Of a DNA stretch of 64,000 nucleotides, positions 33,946 to 42,285 are shown piece by piece. Source of the DNA: Asanoa iriomotensis (GTDB lineage: Bacteria > Actinomycetota > Actinomycetes > Mycobacteriales > Micromonosporaceae). Within the stretch, counting starts at the first letter, position 1. Each line of letters opens with the position of its first letter. The stretch spans positions 1-64,000 of the forward strand of contig NZ_BONC01000021.1 in NCBI RefSeq assembly GCF_016862515.1, read 5' to 3'. The notes under the pieces are model-generated. The model worked only from the letters and a program-made list of their open reading frames with translations, was not told the origin of the DNA and did not search any database. A program made the translations under genes and the position numbers.

Positions 33946-34737
33946 GTGAGTGACGTGCTGCTCGTCGACCGGACCGATGCCGTGGTGACGCTGACGCTCA
34001 ACCGGCCGGAGGCGATGAACGCGCTCGACGTGCCGCTCAAGGAGGCGCTGCGAGAAGCGCTCGCCGCTCTGGAGACCGACCGCTCCTGCCGTGCCGTCGT
34101 GCTGGCCGGCGCGGGCCGGGCGTTCTGCACGGGTCAGGACCTGCGGGAGCACGTCGCGGTGCTGGAGTCCGGCAGCACGGACCCGCTGGACACGGTCCGC
34201 CGGCACTACAACCCGATCGCGTCGCGGCTGGGCAGCATGCCGAAGCCCGTCGTGGCCGCGGTCGGCGGGATGGCCGCCGGCGCCGGCGCGGGCCTCGCGC
34301 TGCTGGCCGACTTCCGCGTCGGCGGCCCGAGCACGTCGTTCCTGATGGCGTTCGCCAACGTCGGCCTGGCCGCGGACACCGGACTGTCCTGGTCGCTGCC
34401 CCGCCTGGTCGGCCACGCCAAGGCGGTCGAGCTGCTGATGCTGGCCGAGCGGGTCAAGGCCGACGAGGCGCGGTCGCTGGGCCTGCTGACCCGGTTGGTG
34501 GCGGCCGACGAAGACGTGCTGCCGGCGGCGCAGGAGCTGGCCGCCCGGCTGGCGGCGGGCCCGACGGTGGCCTACGGCGCGATCAAGCGCCAACTCTCCA
34601 TCGGGGACGCCGGCACGCTCAACGACGCCCTGTCGGCGGAGGCACAGGCCCAGGCGATCAGCGGCGCCACCGCCGACCACCGCAACGCCACCGCGGCGTT
34701 CGTCGACAAGCGGAAGCCGACCTTCGAGGGCCGCTAA
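33946..34737 (+). CDS. enoyl-CoA hydratase/isomerase, PaaG/PaaB-like
   Basis: 263 aa, GTG start 2 bases after paaX. Crotonase signatures: VVLAGAGRAFCTGQDL (oxyanion-hole loop, about 47-62), AVGGMAAGAGAGLALLADFR (about 104-123), and NVGLAADTGLSWSLPRLVG, where an Asp occupies the position of the usual second catalytic Glu, as in PaaG isomerases. It may isomerise the ring-epoxide or a dienoyl-CoA in phenylacetate degradation. Its coupling to a PaaX repressor supports this. It meets the facing gene through a 4-base CTAA overlap. Confidence 0.88.
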   Translation: MSDVLLVDRTDAVVTLTLNRPEAMNALDVPLKEALREALAALETDRSCRAVVLAGAGRAFCTGQDLREHVAVLESGSTDPLDTVRRHYNPIASRLGSMPKPVVAAVGGMAAGAGAGLALLADFRVGGPSTSFLMAFANVGLAADTGLSWSLPRLVGHAKAVELLMLAERVKADEARSLGLLTRLVAADEDVLPAAQELAARLAAGPTVAYGAIKRQLSIGDAGTLNDALSAEAQAQAISGATADHRNATAAFVDKRKPTFEGR

Positions 34738-35309
34738 TCCTCGTCTTCCTCGGGGTCCTGGTTGGCTTCCTCGCCGAGGACGAACGCCTGCATGGCGAGC
34801 TCGTCGTCGGACGGGGCCACGTAGGTGGGCAGCTCGCGCGGGCCGAGCTCCATCACGTAGCTCCAGAACAGGCGGACCGCCTCGGCGGAGGTCGGCGCCT
34901 CGATCGGGAGGTCGAGGCTGACCAGCCACGTGCGGTTGTCGACGGCAGGGGTGACCCGGGCCGAGAGAGTCGCGTACGTCGGCTCGTCGACCGCCGTCAC
35001 CGGGCCCGCCAGGGTCAGCTCCCCGGCGGCCGCCGGCTCGTCGAAGAAGCGGCGCGTGTAGGTGACCACGACCGGGGCCCGGGTGGCCACGTCGGCGTTG
35101 TCCGGGTCGTCGTCGGCCCGGCCGGCCGCCGCGGTGACCCGGCCCAGCGCCACGATCCGCGGTGCCGGCTCCTCGGCCACGACCAGGACCTGGTCGCCCT
35201 CGACCGGGCCGGGCGCGTCGCCGCCGTCGGCCAGCTCGAGCGTCTCGTGGTGGAAGAGACGCTCCGCTGCCAGCCGCGCCTCCGGGATGACGACCGCCCA
35301 CTGTGCCAT
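34734..35309 (-). CDS. conserved hypothetical protein, 191 aa
   Basis: Start set at ATG 35309 (MAQWAVVIPEARLAAE), with ATG 35318 and 35333 upstream as alternatives. The protein is acidic (ending DPEEDED) and strand-rich, with VEGDQVLVVAEEPAPRIVALGRVTAAAG and ELTLAGPVTAVDEPTYATLSARV. The GDQVLV...ALGRV pattern hints at a small OB- or EVE/PUA-like barrel, which would fit binding of modified nucleotides, but I cannot support more. No membrane segment. The tag gene is 31 bases upstream in the same direction. Confidence 0.72.
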   Translation of the reverse strand: MAQWAVVIPEARLAAERLFHHETLELADGGDAPGPVEGDQVLVVAEEPAPRIVALGRVTAAAGRADDDPDNADVATRAPVVVTYTRRFFDEPAAAGELTLAGPVTAVDEPTYATLSARVTPAVDNRTWLVSLDLPIEAPTSAEAVRLFWSYVMELGPRELPTYVAPSDDELAMQAFVLGEEANQDPEEDED

Positions 35310-35340
35310 GCCAACCATCCCATCACAGGTCACCGGGAGG

Positions 35341-35910
35341 TCAGTGCGGTGGCACGTGGCAACCGGCCAGGTGGTCGTCGACCATGCCGGTGGCCTGCAT
35401 CAACGCGTAGGCCGTCGTCGGGCCCACGAACCGGAACCCCCGCTTCTTGAGGTCCTTGGCCATCGCGGTCGACTCGGGGGTGATCGCCGGCACCTGGGCG
35501 AACGAGCGTGGCCGGTGCGGCCGCGGTGGCGGCGCGTAGGACCACAGGAGCTTGCTCAGCCCACCCGGCACCTCGAGCCCCGCCCGGGCGTTGGCGATCG
35601 CGGCGTCGACCTTCTGCCGGTTGCGCACGATGCCGGTGTCGGCCATGAGGCGCGCGACGTCGCCGTCGTCGTATCCGGCGACCTTCTTCATCGTGAACTG
35701 GTCGAACGCGGCCCGGAAGTTTTCCCTCTTGCGCAGGATGGTCAGCCAGGACAGCCCCGACTGGAACGCCTCCAGCGTCATCCGCTCGTAGAGGTGGTCG
35801 TCGCCGTGCAGCGGCTTGCCCCACTCGGTGTCGTGGTAGACGAGGTAGTCGTCGCTGCTGCCCCACCGGCAGCGCGCCTTGCCGTCGGCGCCGATCACGA
35901 GATCACTCAC
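35341..35910 (-). CDS. tag: DNA-3-methyladenine glycosylase I
   Basis: 189 aa from GTG 35910; GTG 35916 and a TTG at 35940 are in-frame alternatives, and VSDLVIGADG is the family-like start. The Tag signatures are complete: KARCRWGSSDDYLVYHDTEWG (zinc Cys and substrate-site residues), ERMTLEAFQSGLSWLTILRKRENF (catalytic-region Glu), and a C-terminal zinc site formed with H and C in DDHLAGCHVP. It removes 3-methyladenine from alkylated DNA as the first step of base excision repair. It is the Rv1210 (tagA) equivalent in the conserved block. Confidence 0.94.
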   Translation of the reverse strand: MSDLVIGADGKARCRWGSSDDYLVYHDTEWGKPLHGDDHLYERMTLEAFQSGLSWLTILRKRENFRAAFDQFTMKKVAGYDDGDVARLMADTGIVRNRQKVDAAIANARAGLEVPGGLSKLLWSYAPPPRPHRPRSFAQVPAITPESTAMAKDLKKRGFRFVGPTTAYALMQATGMVDDHLAGCHVPPH

Positions 35911-35943
35911 AGCCACGAGCCTATGAGCGGGGTACGACAATCC

Positions 35944-36429
35944 TCAGGGCAACCGGCCGGCTTCCACGAGGCGGGCGAAGCGCTTGAGGGCCTGGGTCAG
36001 GCTCAGCTTCGAACCCGGCCAGAGCACCGGCCAGGCGACCCGGCCCGCGGCGCCGCCGGGGAGGTGGAACCACTCGTGCCAGACCACCTGGGTGCGGTCC
36101 TGGCCCATCGGGGTGCAGCGCAGCACGCCCGGGCCGCGCAGGAGCCGGCCCTGGTGGATCACCCGCACCTCGTACGGCGGGTCCAGCCGGGCCACCCGCA
36201 TCTCGTCGCGGATCAGCGCCGGGCCGAGCGCCGTGACCGCCTCGATCACGCTGCCCTCGCCGCCGTCGCCGGAGACCACCCGGACCGTGGTGAACGGGAT
36301 CCACTCGCCCTGCCGGCGCCACGCGGTGAACGCCTCGTACACCTGCTTGGCCGGCGCCCTGACGATGACCGTCGCGGTGACCTCGCCGGCACCGGGCTGC
36401 GCGGCCTCGCGCAGGTCGCGCTCCCTCAT
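35944..36429 (-). CDS. SRPBCC (START-like) family protein
   Basis: 161 aa. A helix-grip fold of the SRPBCC/polyketide cyclase type: VTATVIVRAPAKQVYEAFTAWRRQGEWIPFTTVRVV (about 17-52), GSVIEAVTALGPALIRDEMRV and VWHEWFHLPGGAAGRVAWPV. The fold binds hydrophobic ligands; no catalytic residue stands out. Its start overlaps the stop of the DivIVA-like gene by 4 bases (ATGA), so it is translated from the same message. The ligand is unknown. Confidence 0.87.
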   Translation of the reverse strand: MRERDLREAAQPGAGEVTATVIVRAPAKQVYEAFTAWRRQGEWIPFTTVRVVSGDGGEGSVIEAVTALGPALIRDEMRVARLDPPYEVRVIHQGRLLRGPGVLRCTPMGQDRTQVVWHEWFHLPGGAAGRVAWPVLWPGSKLSLTQALKRFARLVEAGRLP

Positions 36430-37322
36430 CGCCGCGCCGATTCGGCGTCTTCCGCCGGTTTCGCGGTTGCCGAGGTTTCCGACCCGATGGCCGATTTCGT
36501 GATTGGCGCGTCTTCCGGCAAAGCGGCACCGCTGTCGTCGGCCTCGGCGGCGGTGCGCTTGGCCGGGCGCGACGTCCGGGTCGCGGTCCGCCGGGCCGGA
36601 GTGCGCGGCTTGGCCGGCACCGCGGCGGCCGTCGTCGGCTCGGCCGGAGCGGCGGGCTCCTCCACGGGCTGCTCCGCCGCCGGCGTGCTGGTCACGGTCG
36701 CCTCGGCCTCGACCCGCGCCTCGTCCGGCTCAGCCGTCTCGTCGGCCGGCTCCGCCAGGTCGTCGGCCGCCGGGGACGGCTCGGCGGCGACGGCCGCCTC
36801 GGCAGTCGCCTGCTCGTCGGCCGGTGCGGACGCCACGGGCTCGGCCGTGCCGTCGTCGGCCGGCTGGGCTTGGTCGTCGACCGGCTCGGATTCAGCCGGC
36901 TGGGTGAACTCGGTCCACCCCGGCTTGGTCGGCGCCTCGGCCGGCGCGGCCGCCGGTGCCGGCGCCTGGGCGGCCTCGCGCGCCCGCCGCAGCGCGTCGG
37001 CGTCCAGCAGCCGGCCCTCGCGCAGCGCGTTGACCTCGGCCTCCAACACCCCGATCAGTTCGTCCTTGTAGCCGATGTCGTACGCGGCCCGGCGCAGCGC
37101 CTGGTCGACCTGGGCCATCCGGTAGCCCCGCATGGTCAGGTCGAAGCGCACGTCGCCGAGGTCGGACTCCCGCAGTGGCCGGGTCGTGGGCAGCGGTAAC
37201 GCCCGCCCGTCGGGCTCGGCGGGCGACAGGCCCGGGTCGCGGCCGCTGACCAGAACGGTCACGCCGAACACGACCGCCGCGACGGTGACCGCGACGACCA
37301 CAATAAGGAGTAGCTGACCCAT
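36426..37322 (-). CDS. DivIVA-domain membrane protein (Rv1209-like)
   Basis: 298 aa from ATG 37322. One N-terminal transmembrane helix (about 3-27) is followed by the DivIVA segment VRFDLTMRGYRMAQVDQALRRAAYDIGY (about 58-85) and a short coiled helix. The remaining 170 residues are low-complexity Ala/Pro/Glu/Thr sequence with acidic clusters and a basic stretch (RRTATRTSRPAKRT). DivIVA-type proteins recruit partners to curved membrane or sites of growth. It starts 128 bases from folP2, where mycobacteria have gpgS between. It shares a 4-base overlap with the SRPBCC gene. Confidence 0.85.
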   Translation of the reverse strand: MGQLLLIVVVAVTVAAVVFGVTVLVSGRDPGLSPAEPDGRALPLPTTRPLRESDLGDVRFDLTMRGYRMAQVDQALRRAAYDIGYKDELIGVLEAEVNALREGRLLDADALRRAREAAQAPAPAAAPAEAPTKPGWTEFTQPAESEPVDDQAQPADDGTAEPVASAPADEQATAEAAVAAEPSPAADDLAEPADETAEPDEARVEAEATVTSTPAAEQPVEEPAAPAEPTTAAAVPAKPRTPARRTATRTSRPAKRTAAEADDSGAALPEDAPITKSAIGSETSATAKPAEDAESARR

Positions 37323-37450
37323 ACGCCCGATCGTGGCATGTCGCGCCGGGAGGGTCGACCCCGCCACCCCGTCGTCCACCTTCGCGGGCAAGGATCAAGC
37401 CGGACGTCCTACGGCGGCCGGAGGACCCACGGCGACGAGGAGGAGCACAC

Positions 37451-38320
37451 ATGTCGGGCGACTTGCGGCTTGGTCCGCGCACGTTCGGCCCGACGGACCT
37501 GCTGGTGATGGCGATCGTCAACCGGACACCCGACTCGTTCTTCGACCGGGGCGCCACGTTCGCCGCGGACGCGGCGCTGCGGGCCGTCGAGGCGGCGATC
37601 CGGGACGGTGCCGACATCATCGACATCGGCGGCGTGAAGGCCGGCCCGGGCGACCACGTCGACCCGGCCGAGGAGATCACCCGCACGGTCGCCACGGTGG
37701 CCGCCGTCCGTGCCGCGTTCCCCGACACCGTGATCTCGATCGACACCTGGCGCGCCGAGGTCGCCGCCGAGGCGGTCGCGGCCGGCGCGGACCTGATCAA
37801 CGACACGTGGGCCGGCGCCGACCCGCACCTCGCCGAGGTGGCCGCCGCGACCGGGGCCGGGCTGGTCTGCACCCATGCCGGCGGCCTGCGCCCGCGGACC
37901 CGGCCGCACCGGGCGGCGTTCCAGGACGTGGTCGCCGACGCGGTCGACACGGTCACCGCGTTGGCCCGGCGGGCCGAGTCGCTGGGCGTGCGCCCGGACG
38001 GCATCGTCGTCGACCCCGCGCACGACTTCGGCAAGAACACCCGGCACTCGCTGGAACTGACCCGCCGCCTCGGCGACCTGGTGGCCACCGGCTGGCCGGT
38101 GTTGGTCGCGCTCTCCAACAAGGACTTCGTCGGCGAGACCCTCGACCTGCCGGTCGACCAACGCCTGGAGGGCACGCTCGCCGCGACCGCGGTCTCGGCG
38201 TGGCTCGGCGCCCGGCTGTTCCGCGCCCACCAGGTCAAGGAGACCAGACGCGCCCTCGACATGATCGCCACCATCCGCGGCGACCGCCAACCGACCGTTT
38301 CGCGCCGGGGACTGGCCTAG
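37451..38320 (+). CDS. folP2: dihydropteroate synthase-like protein (FolP2 type)
   Basis: 289 aa, ATG behind GAGGAGGAG. The pterin-binding TIM barrel shows NRTPDSFFDRGATF (about 24-37), IDIGGVKAGPGDHVDPAEE, SIDTWRAEVAAEAV, LINDTWAG, DPAHDFGKNT and LVALSNKDFVGETL. The NRTPDSF and GGVKAGPG forms differ from the folate enzyme consensus (NVTPDSF, GGESTRPG) and match the mycobacterial FolP2, which lacks proven dihydropteroate synthase activity. So this is probably not the main folate enzyme. It starts the Rv1207-like end of the conserved block and meets nuoA through a shared CTAG. Confidence 0.88.
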   Translation: MSGDLRLGPRTFGPTDLLVMAIVNRTPDSFFDRGATFAADAALRAVEAAIRDGADIIDIGGVKAGPGDHVDPAEEITRTVATVAAVRAAFPDTVISIDTWRAEVAAEAVAAGADLINDTWAGADPHLAEVAAATGAGLVCTHAGGLRPRTRPHRAAFQDVVADAVDTVTALARRAESLGVRPDGIVVDPAHDFGKNTRHSLELTRRLGDLVATGWPVLVALSNKDFVGETLDLPVDQRLEGTLAATAVSAWLGARLFRAHQVKETRRALDMIATIRGDRQPTVSRRGLA

Positions 38321-38694
38321 GTCCAGTTGAGGATCTTTTTGCGCCAGGCGTAGAGGATCCCCAAAGCGAGAACCGCGACGAAGATGGCCATTTCCACCAC
38401 CGTCGTCGCACCGAAACCCGGCTTGTCGAAGACGACGGCCCACGGGAAGAGGAAAACGGCCTCGACCGCGAACAGCACATAAAGGTACGCGTAGACGTAG
38501 TAGCGGATCTGCACCTGCGCCCAGTCGCCGCCGACGGGGTCGACGCCGCTCTCGTAGGTCGCGCGCTTGCCCGCGGGCTCGGCCGGGTCGGCCGGGCTGA
38601 GCAGGCGGTTCGCGGTGAACGCACCGACGAAGATGAACACGCTCGCCACCAGCAGGAGCCCCAGCGTCGCGTACGACCCGAGGTAACCCGTCAT
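38317..38694 (-). CDS. nuoA: NADH-quinone oxidoreductase subunit A (lone)
   Basis: 125 aa from ATG 38694. Three transmembrane helices in the NuoA pattern: TLGLLLVASVFIFVGAF (about 9-25), VYAYLYVLFAVEAVFLFPWAVVF (about 63-85) and VEMAIFVAVLALGILYAW (about 96-113). The subunit signature YESGVDPVGGDWAQVQIRYYVYAYLYVLF is present. No other nuo subunit gene is within the window, so the gene stands alone beside a surface-protein gene and near korAB. It shares CTAG with folP2. It may be a remnant of a second complex I cluster or a separate module linked to the ferredoxin-producing enzyme. Confidence 0.9.
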   Translation of the reverse strand: MTGYLGSYATLGLLLVASVFIFVGAFTANRLLSPADPAEPAGKRATYESGVDPVGGDWAQVQIRYYVYAYLYVLFAVEAVFLFPWAVVFDKPGFGATTVVEMAIFVAVLALGILYAWRKKILNWT

Positions 38695-38851
38695 GGCACG
38701 GCACTCTACCGCCGTTCGGCCGATTCGCACCGGCCGATAAGTCCACCAGGGCCGGCGTTGGGCGGGAGTTACGGTTTTGTTTCCGACCGAACTGGTGTCC
38801 CGCGACAACTACCCCCGAATAATGGAGCCCCGACGGACGGGGGGTGGAGCC

Positions 38852-40243
38852 ATGCCGATTCGACGACGTGTGCCCGCGATCGTTCGCGCGCTCGTCGCCG
38901 GCCTGATCGCCGGCGGCCTGACGACCCTCGTCGTCGCCGTCCCGTCCATGGGAGCCGCCCCCCGCGACGTGACAGCCGCGTTCGACCCCGGCAGCGAGGC
39001 GGCGGGCGACCCCGACCCGGGCGCGACCGAGCCCGAGTCGCCGCCGACCAACCCGGCGCCGACCGACACGCCGAGCCCGACGCCGACGGAGACGCCGACC
39101 GAGCAGCCGACCGACCCGCCGACCCAGGAGCCGACCGAGACCGCCGGGCCGAGCGAACGGCCGAACCCGACCGGCCAGCCCCAGCCGACGTTCACCGGCC
39201 CCGGGCAGCCAGGCCCGGTGTTGCCCGGCGAGCAGCCGCGGCTCGCCGCGCTGGTCTGGACCGACGACATCACCCTCGGGACGTCCTACTGGTCGCGCCG
39301 CGCGACACAGACCGACCTGCGCGTCGTGGTGTCCAACACCGGCACGATCGTCTCGCGGCTGACCATGCGCTACACGCTGCCGGCCGGGGTCACCGACGCC
39401 GGCACGCCCGGCTGCGAGTTGGCCTCCGGTCGCACGTACGTCTGCGGCTCCTGGACCGCGAGCCCCGGCAAGCGCTTCTCCACCTCGATCCGGGTCCGGG
39501 TGGCCGGCGACGCCTGGCGGCGGATGCCGCTGAGCGGCTCCGTCGACGTCACCGCCAGCGCGCCGGGCCGGTCCGACCTCGGCACCGTCGGCGACAACCA
39601 GGGCTTCGCGGTGCTCTTCCCGCCCGGCCCGCCGGTCGCCGGGATCAGGCTGGCCGCCGGCGAGGTGGCCTTCGCCACGGCCACCGAGCCGGCTGACCTG
39701 GCGGTCCGGCTGACCAACACCGGCGACACCGCGTCGGTCGGCGCGGTCGAGGTCGTGCTGCCCGACGGCGTGACGGTCGGCACTCACCCGGCCGGCTGCG
39801 CGACCACCGGCGACCGCACGCGCTGCGACCTGGGCGTGGTGGCCGCCGGCGAGACGCTGACCGCCACCCTGCCGCTGCTCGCGACCCTCGAGGCGCAGCG
39901 GCTGGCACCGTTGTCCGGCGCGGTCTCCGGCACGCTGACCTCGGGCGGCCGCACCAAGCAGATGCAGATGAGCTTCCGGATCACCGCCGCCGCGGCCACC
40001 GCCACGCCGTCCGCGGACCCGCCGGGTGCCGCCGTGCCGACCGCCTCACAGGGCGTGATCGGCGGATTCGCACCGGTTTCCGCGACGACCGGCGGCCTGA
40101 CGACCGTGCAGAAGACGGCGCTCGCCCTGGTCGTCGTCTCGGTCCTGCTGGTGGTACTGGCGATCGCGCTGGCCACCACGTCGCTACGCCGGCGTATAGA
40201 AGACGACAGCACCGCGGTCCTCGACGCGCCGGGGCGTGACTAG
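38852..40243 (+). CDS. membrane-anchored surface protein with Pro/Thr stalk
   Basis: 463 aa from ATG 38852 behind GGGGTGGAG. A signal-like segment (about 10-32, VRALVAGLIAGGLTTLVVAV) is followed by a Pro/Thr/Glu-rich stalk (about 55-130, repeated TETPTEQPTDPPT), then two beta-rich domains (about 140-255 and 262-375) with cysteine pairs (GCELASGRTYVCGS and GCATTGDRTRCDLG) resembling DUF11/immunoglobulin-like surface repeats. A C-terminal transmembrane helix (about 420-440) ends in a basic cytoplasmic tail. It is probably displayed on the cell surface. Its partner is unknown, and it diverges from nuoA. Confidence 0.8.
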   Translation: MPIRRRVPAIVRALVAGLIAGGLTTLVVAVPSMGAAPRDVTAAFDPGSEAAGDPDPGATEPESPPTNPAPTDTPSPTPTETPTEQPTDPPTQEPTETAGPSERPNPTGQPQPTFTGPGQPGPVLPGEQPRLAALVWTDDITLGTSYWSRRATQTDLRVVVSNTGTIVSRLTMRYTLPAGVTDAGTPGCELASGRTYVCGSWTASPGKRFSTSIRVRVAGDAWRRMPLSGSVDVTASAPGRSDLGTVGDNQGFAVLFPPGPPVAGIRLAAGEVAFATATEPADLAVRLTNTGDTASVGAVEVVLPDGVTVGTHPAGCATTGDRTRCDLGVVAAGETLTATLPLLATLEAQRLAPLSGAVSGTLTSGGRTKQMQMSFRITAAAATATPSADPPGAAVPTASQGVIGGFAPVSATTGGLTTVQKTALALVVVSVLLVVLAIALATTSLRRRIEDDSTAVLDAPGRD

Positions 40244-40271
40244 CCGGGCGAGCAGTGCTTTCGCTCACAAG

Positions 40272-40290
40272 TAAGGTAACCCTGACTCAT
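40272..40290 (+). promoter_or_regulatory. possible DtxR/IdeR iron-box-like site upstream of korAB
   Basis: TAAGGTAACCCTGACTCAT matches the actinobacterial iron box TTAGGTTAGCCTAACCTAA at about 12 of 19 positions. It lies 148 bases before korA, an operon whose product needs iron-sulfur ferredoxin, so iron control is plausible. The match is partial and could be chance. Confidence 0.3.
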
Positions 40291-40437
40291 ACATGAGAAG
40301 GTCGTCTCACCGGGCGGGACCCGGTACGTGGAAAGGCTGTTCTCGGGACGTACGCTTTCCAAAGACACAACATGGAGCGGGACGGCCCAACGACGCGCGA
40401 CCCCGCCGCCGCCGTCCGGCAAGGAGGTCAGCTTCCC

Positions 40438-42285
40438 GTGACCAAACAGGTCCGTCAACTGGATCGCGTGGTCATCCGTTTCGCTGGCGACTCCGGCGAC
40501 GGCATGCAGCTCACCGGCGACCGGTTCACGTCGGAGACCGCCCAGCTCGGCAACGACATCTCGACGTTACCGAACTTCCCCGCCGAGATCCGGGCCCCCG
40601 CCGGCACCCTGCCCGGCGTCTCCAGCTTCCAGGTCCACTTCGCGGACTACGACATCCTCACCCCCGGTGACGCGCCCAACGTGCTGGTCGCGATGAACCC
40701 GGCCGCGCTCAAGGCCAACATCGGTGACCTGCCGCGCGGCGCCGACATCATCGTCAACACCGACGAGTTCACCAAGCGCAACCTGACCAAGGTCGGTTAC
40801 GCGGCGAACCCGCTCGAGGACGGCTCGCTCGACGGCTACGCGCTGCACCCCGTCGCGCTGACCGCGATGACGATCGGTGCCCTCGCCGACCACGACGTGT
40901 CGAAGAAGGACGCCGAGCGCGCGAAGAACATGTTCGCCCTCGGCCTGCTCTCCTGGATGTACTCGCGGCCCTACGAGTCGACGATCCGGTTCCTGGAGCG
41001 CAAGTTCGCCGCCCGCCCGGAGCTGGTCGCGGCCAACATCGCGGCGTTCAAGGCCGGCTGGAACTTCGGCGAGACGACCGAGGACTTCGGCGTCCGCTAC
41101 GAGGTCAAGCCCGCCAAGATGAGCCCCGGCACCTACCGGAACATCACCGGCAACCAGGCGCTGTCGCTCGGCCTCGTCGCCGCCGGCGTGCGCTCGGGCC
41201 TGCCCGTGTTCCTCGGTGCCTACCCGATCACCCCGGCCTCCGACATCCTGCACGAGCTGAGCAAGCACAAGCGGTTCGGCGTGACCACGATGCAGGCCGA
41301 GGACGAGATCGCCGCGATCGGTGCGGCGCTCGGCGCCTCGTACGGCGGCAGCCTCGGCATCACCACCACGTCGGGCCCCGGCGTGGCGCTCAAGGGCGAG
41401 ACGATCTCCCTCGCCGTCGCGCTCGAGCTGCCGCTCGTGGTGATCGACGTGCAGCGGGCCGGGCCGTCGACCGGCATGCCGACCAAGACCGAGCAGGCCG
41501 ACCTCAACATGGCCCTGTTCGGCCGGCACGGCGAGGCGCCGGTCGCGGTCGTCGCGCCTAGGTCGCCGTCCGACTGCTTCTTCGCCGCGATCGAAGCCGC
41601 CCGGATCGCGCTGACCTACCGCACCCCGGTGATCCTGCTCTCCGACAACTACGTAGCCAACGGATCCGAGCCGTGGCTGCTGCCCGAGGTCGACTCGCTG
41701 CCCGACCTGCGGGTCGAGTTCGCGACGGAGCCCAACGGCGACGACGGCAAGACGTTCCTGCCCTACCTGCGCGACCCGGTCACGATGGCGCGCCCGTGGG
41801 CGATCCCCGGCACGCCGGGCCTCGAGCACCGGATCGGCGGTCTCGAAAAGGCCGACAAGACCGGCGACATCTCGTACGACCCGGCGAACCACGACTTCAT
41901 GGTGCGCACCCGGGCCGCCCGGATCGAGGCGATCCCGGTGCCGGACGTCGAGGTCGAGGACCCCGACGGCGACGCGCGCACGCTGGTGCTGGGCTGGGGC
42001 TCCACCTACGGCCCGATCGGTGCCGCCTGCCGGGCGCTGCGCCAGCGCGGGCTGCCGGTCGCACAGGCGCACCTGCGGCACCTGTCACCGATGCCCGCCA
42101 ACCTCGGTGACGTGCTGAAGGCGTACGACCGCGTGGTCGTCCCGGAGATGAACCTGGGCCAGCTCGCCCACGTGATCCGGGGCCGCTACCTCGTCGACGC
42201 CATCCCTTACAACCAGGTCAGCGGCCTGCCGTTCACGGCCGCCAAGCTGGAGTCCATGCTCGAGGAAGTCGTGAAGAATGGCTGA
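40438..42285 (+). CDS. korA: 2-oxoacid:ferredoxin oxidoreductase, alpha subunit
   Basis: 615 aa from GTG 40438, chosen for AAGGAGGT 10 bases upstream. The N-terminal gamma-like domain (about 10-190; VVIRFAGDSGDGMQLTGDRF, LPGVSSFQVHFADYDI) is fused to the alpha pyrimidine-binding domain (about 215-450; GAYPITPASDILHELSKHK, MQAEDEIAAIGAALGASYGG, TTTSGPGVALKGE) and a C-terminal transketolase-like domain (LVLGWGSTYGPIGAACRALR). With KorB it converts 2-oxoglutarate or a related 2-oxoacid to the CoA ester, reducing ferredoxin. It overlaps korB by 8 bases. Confidence 0.94.
   Translation: MTKQVRQLDRVVIRFAGDSGDGMQLTGDRFTSETAQLGNDISTLPNFPAEIRAPAGTLPGVSSFQVHFADYDILTPGDAPNVLVAMNPAALKANIGDLPRGADIIVNTDEFTKRNLTKVGYAANPLEDGSLDGYALHPVALTAMTIGALADHDVSKKDAERAKNMFALGLLSWMYSRPYESTIRFLERKFAARPELVAANIAAFKAGWNFGETTEDFGVRYEVKPAKMSPGTYRNITGNQALSLGLVAAGVRSGLPVFLGAYPITPASDILHELSKHKRFGVTTMQAEDEIAAIGAALGASYGGSLGITTTSGPGVALKGETISLAVALELPLVVIDVQRAGPSTGMPTKTEQADLNMALFGRHGEAPVAVVAPRSPSDCFFAAIEAARIALTYRTPVILLSDNYVANGSEPWLLPEVDSLPDLRVEFATEPNGDDGKTFLPYLRDPVTMARPWAIPGTPGLEHRIGGLEKADKTGDISYDPANHDFMVRTRAARIEAIPVPDVEVEDPDGDARTLVLGWGSTYGPIGAACRALRQRGLPVAQAHLRHLSPMPANLGDVLKAYDRVVVPEMNLGQLAHVIRGRYLVDAIPYNQVSGLPFTAAKLESMLEEVVKNG

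Noticed and set aside
37409-39787. A 792-residue leftward open frame across folP2 and the surface protein
   Set aside because: It conflicts with folP2, nuoA and the surface protein, each of which has recognisable motifs, and has no domain of its own.
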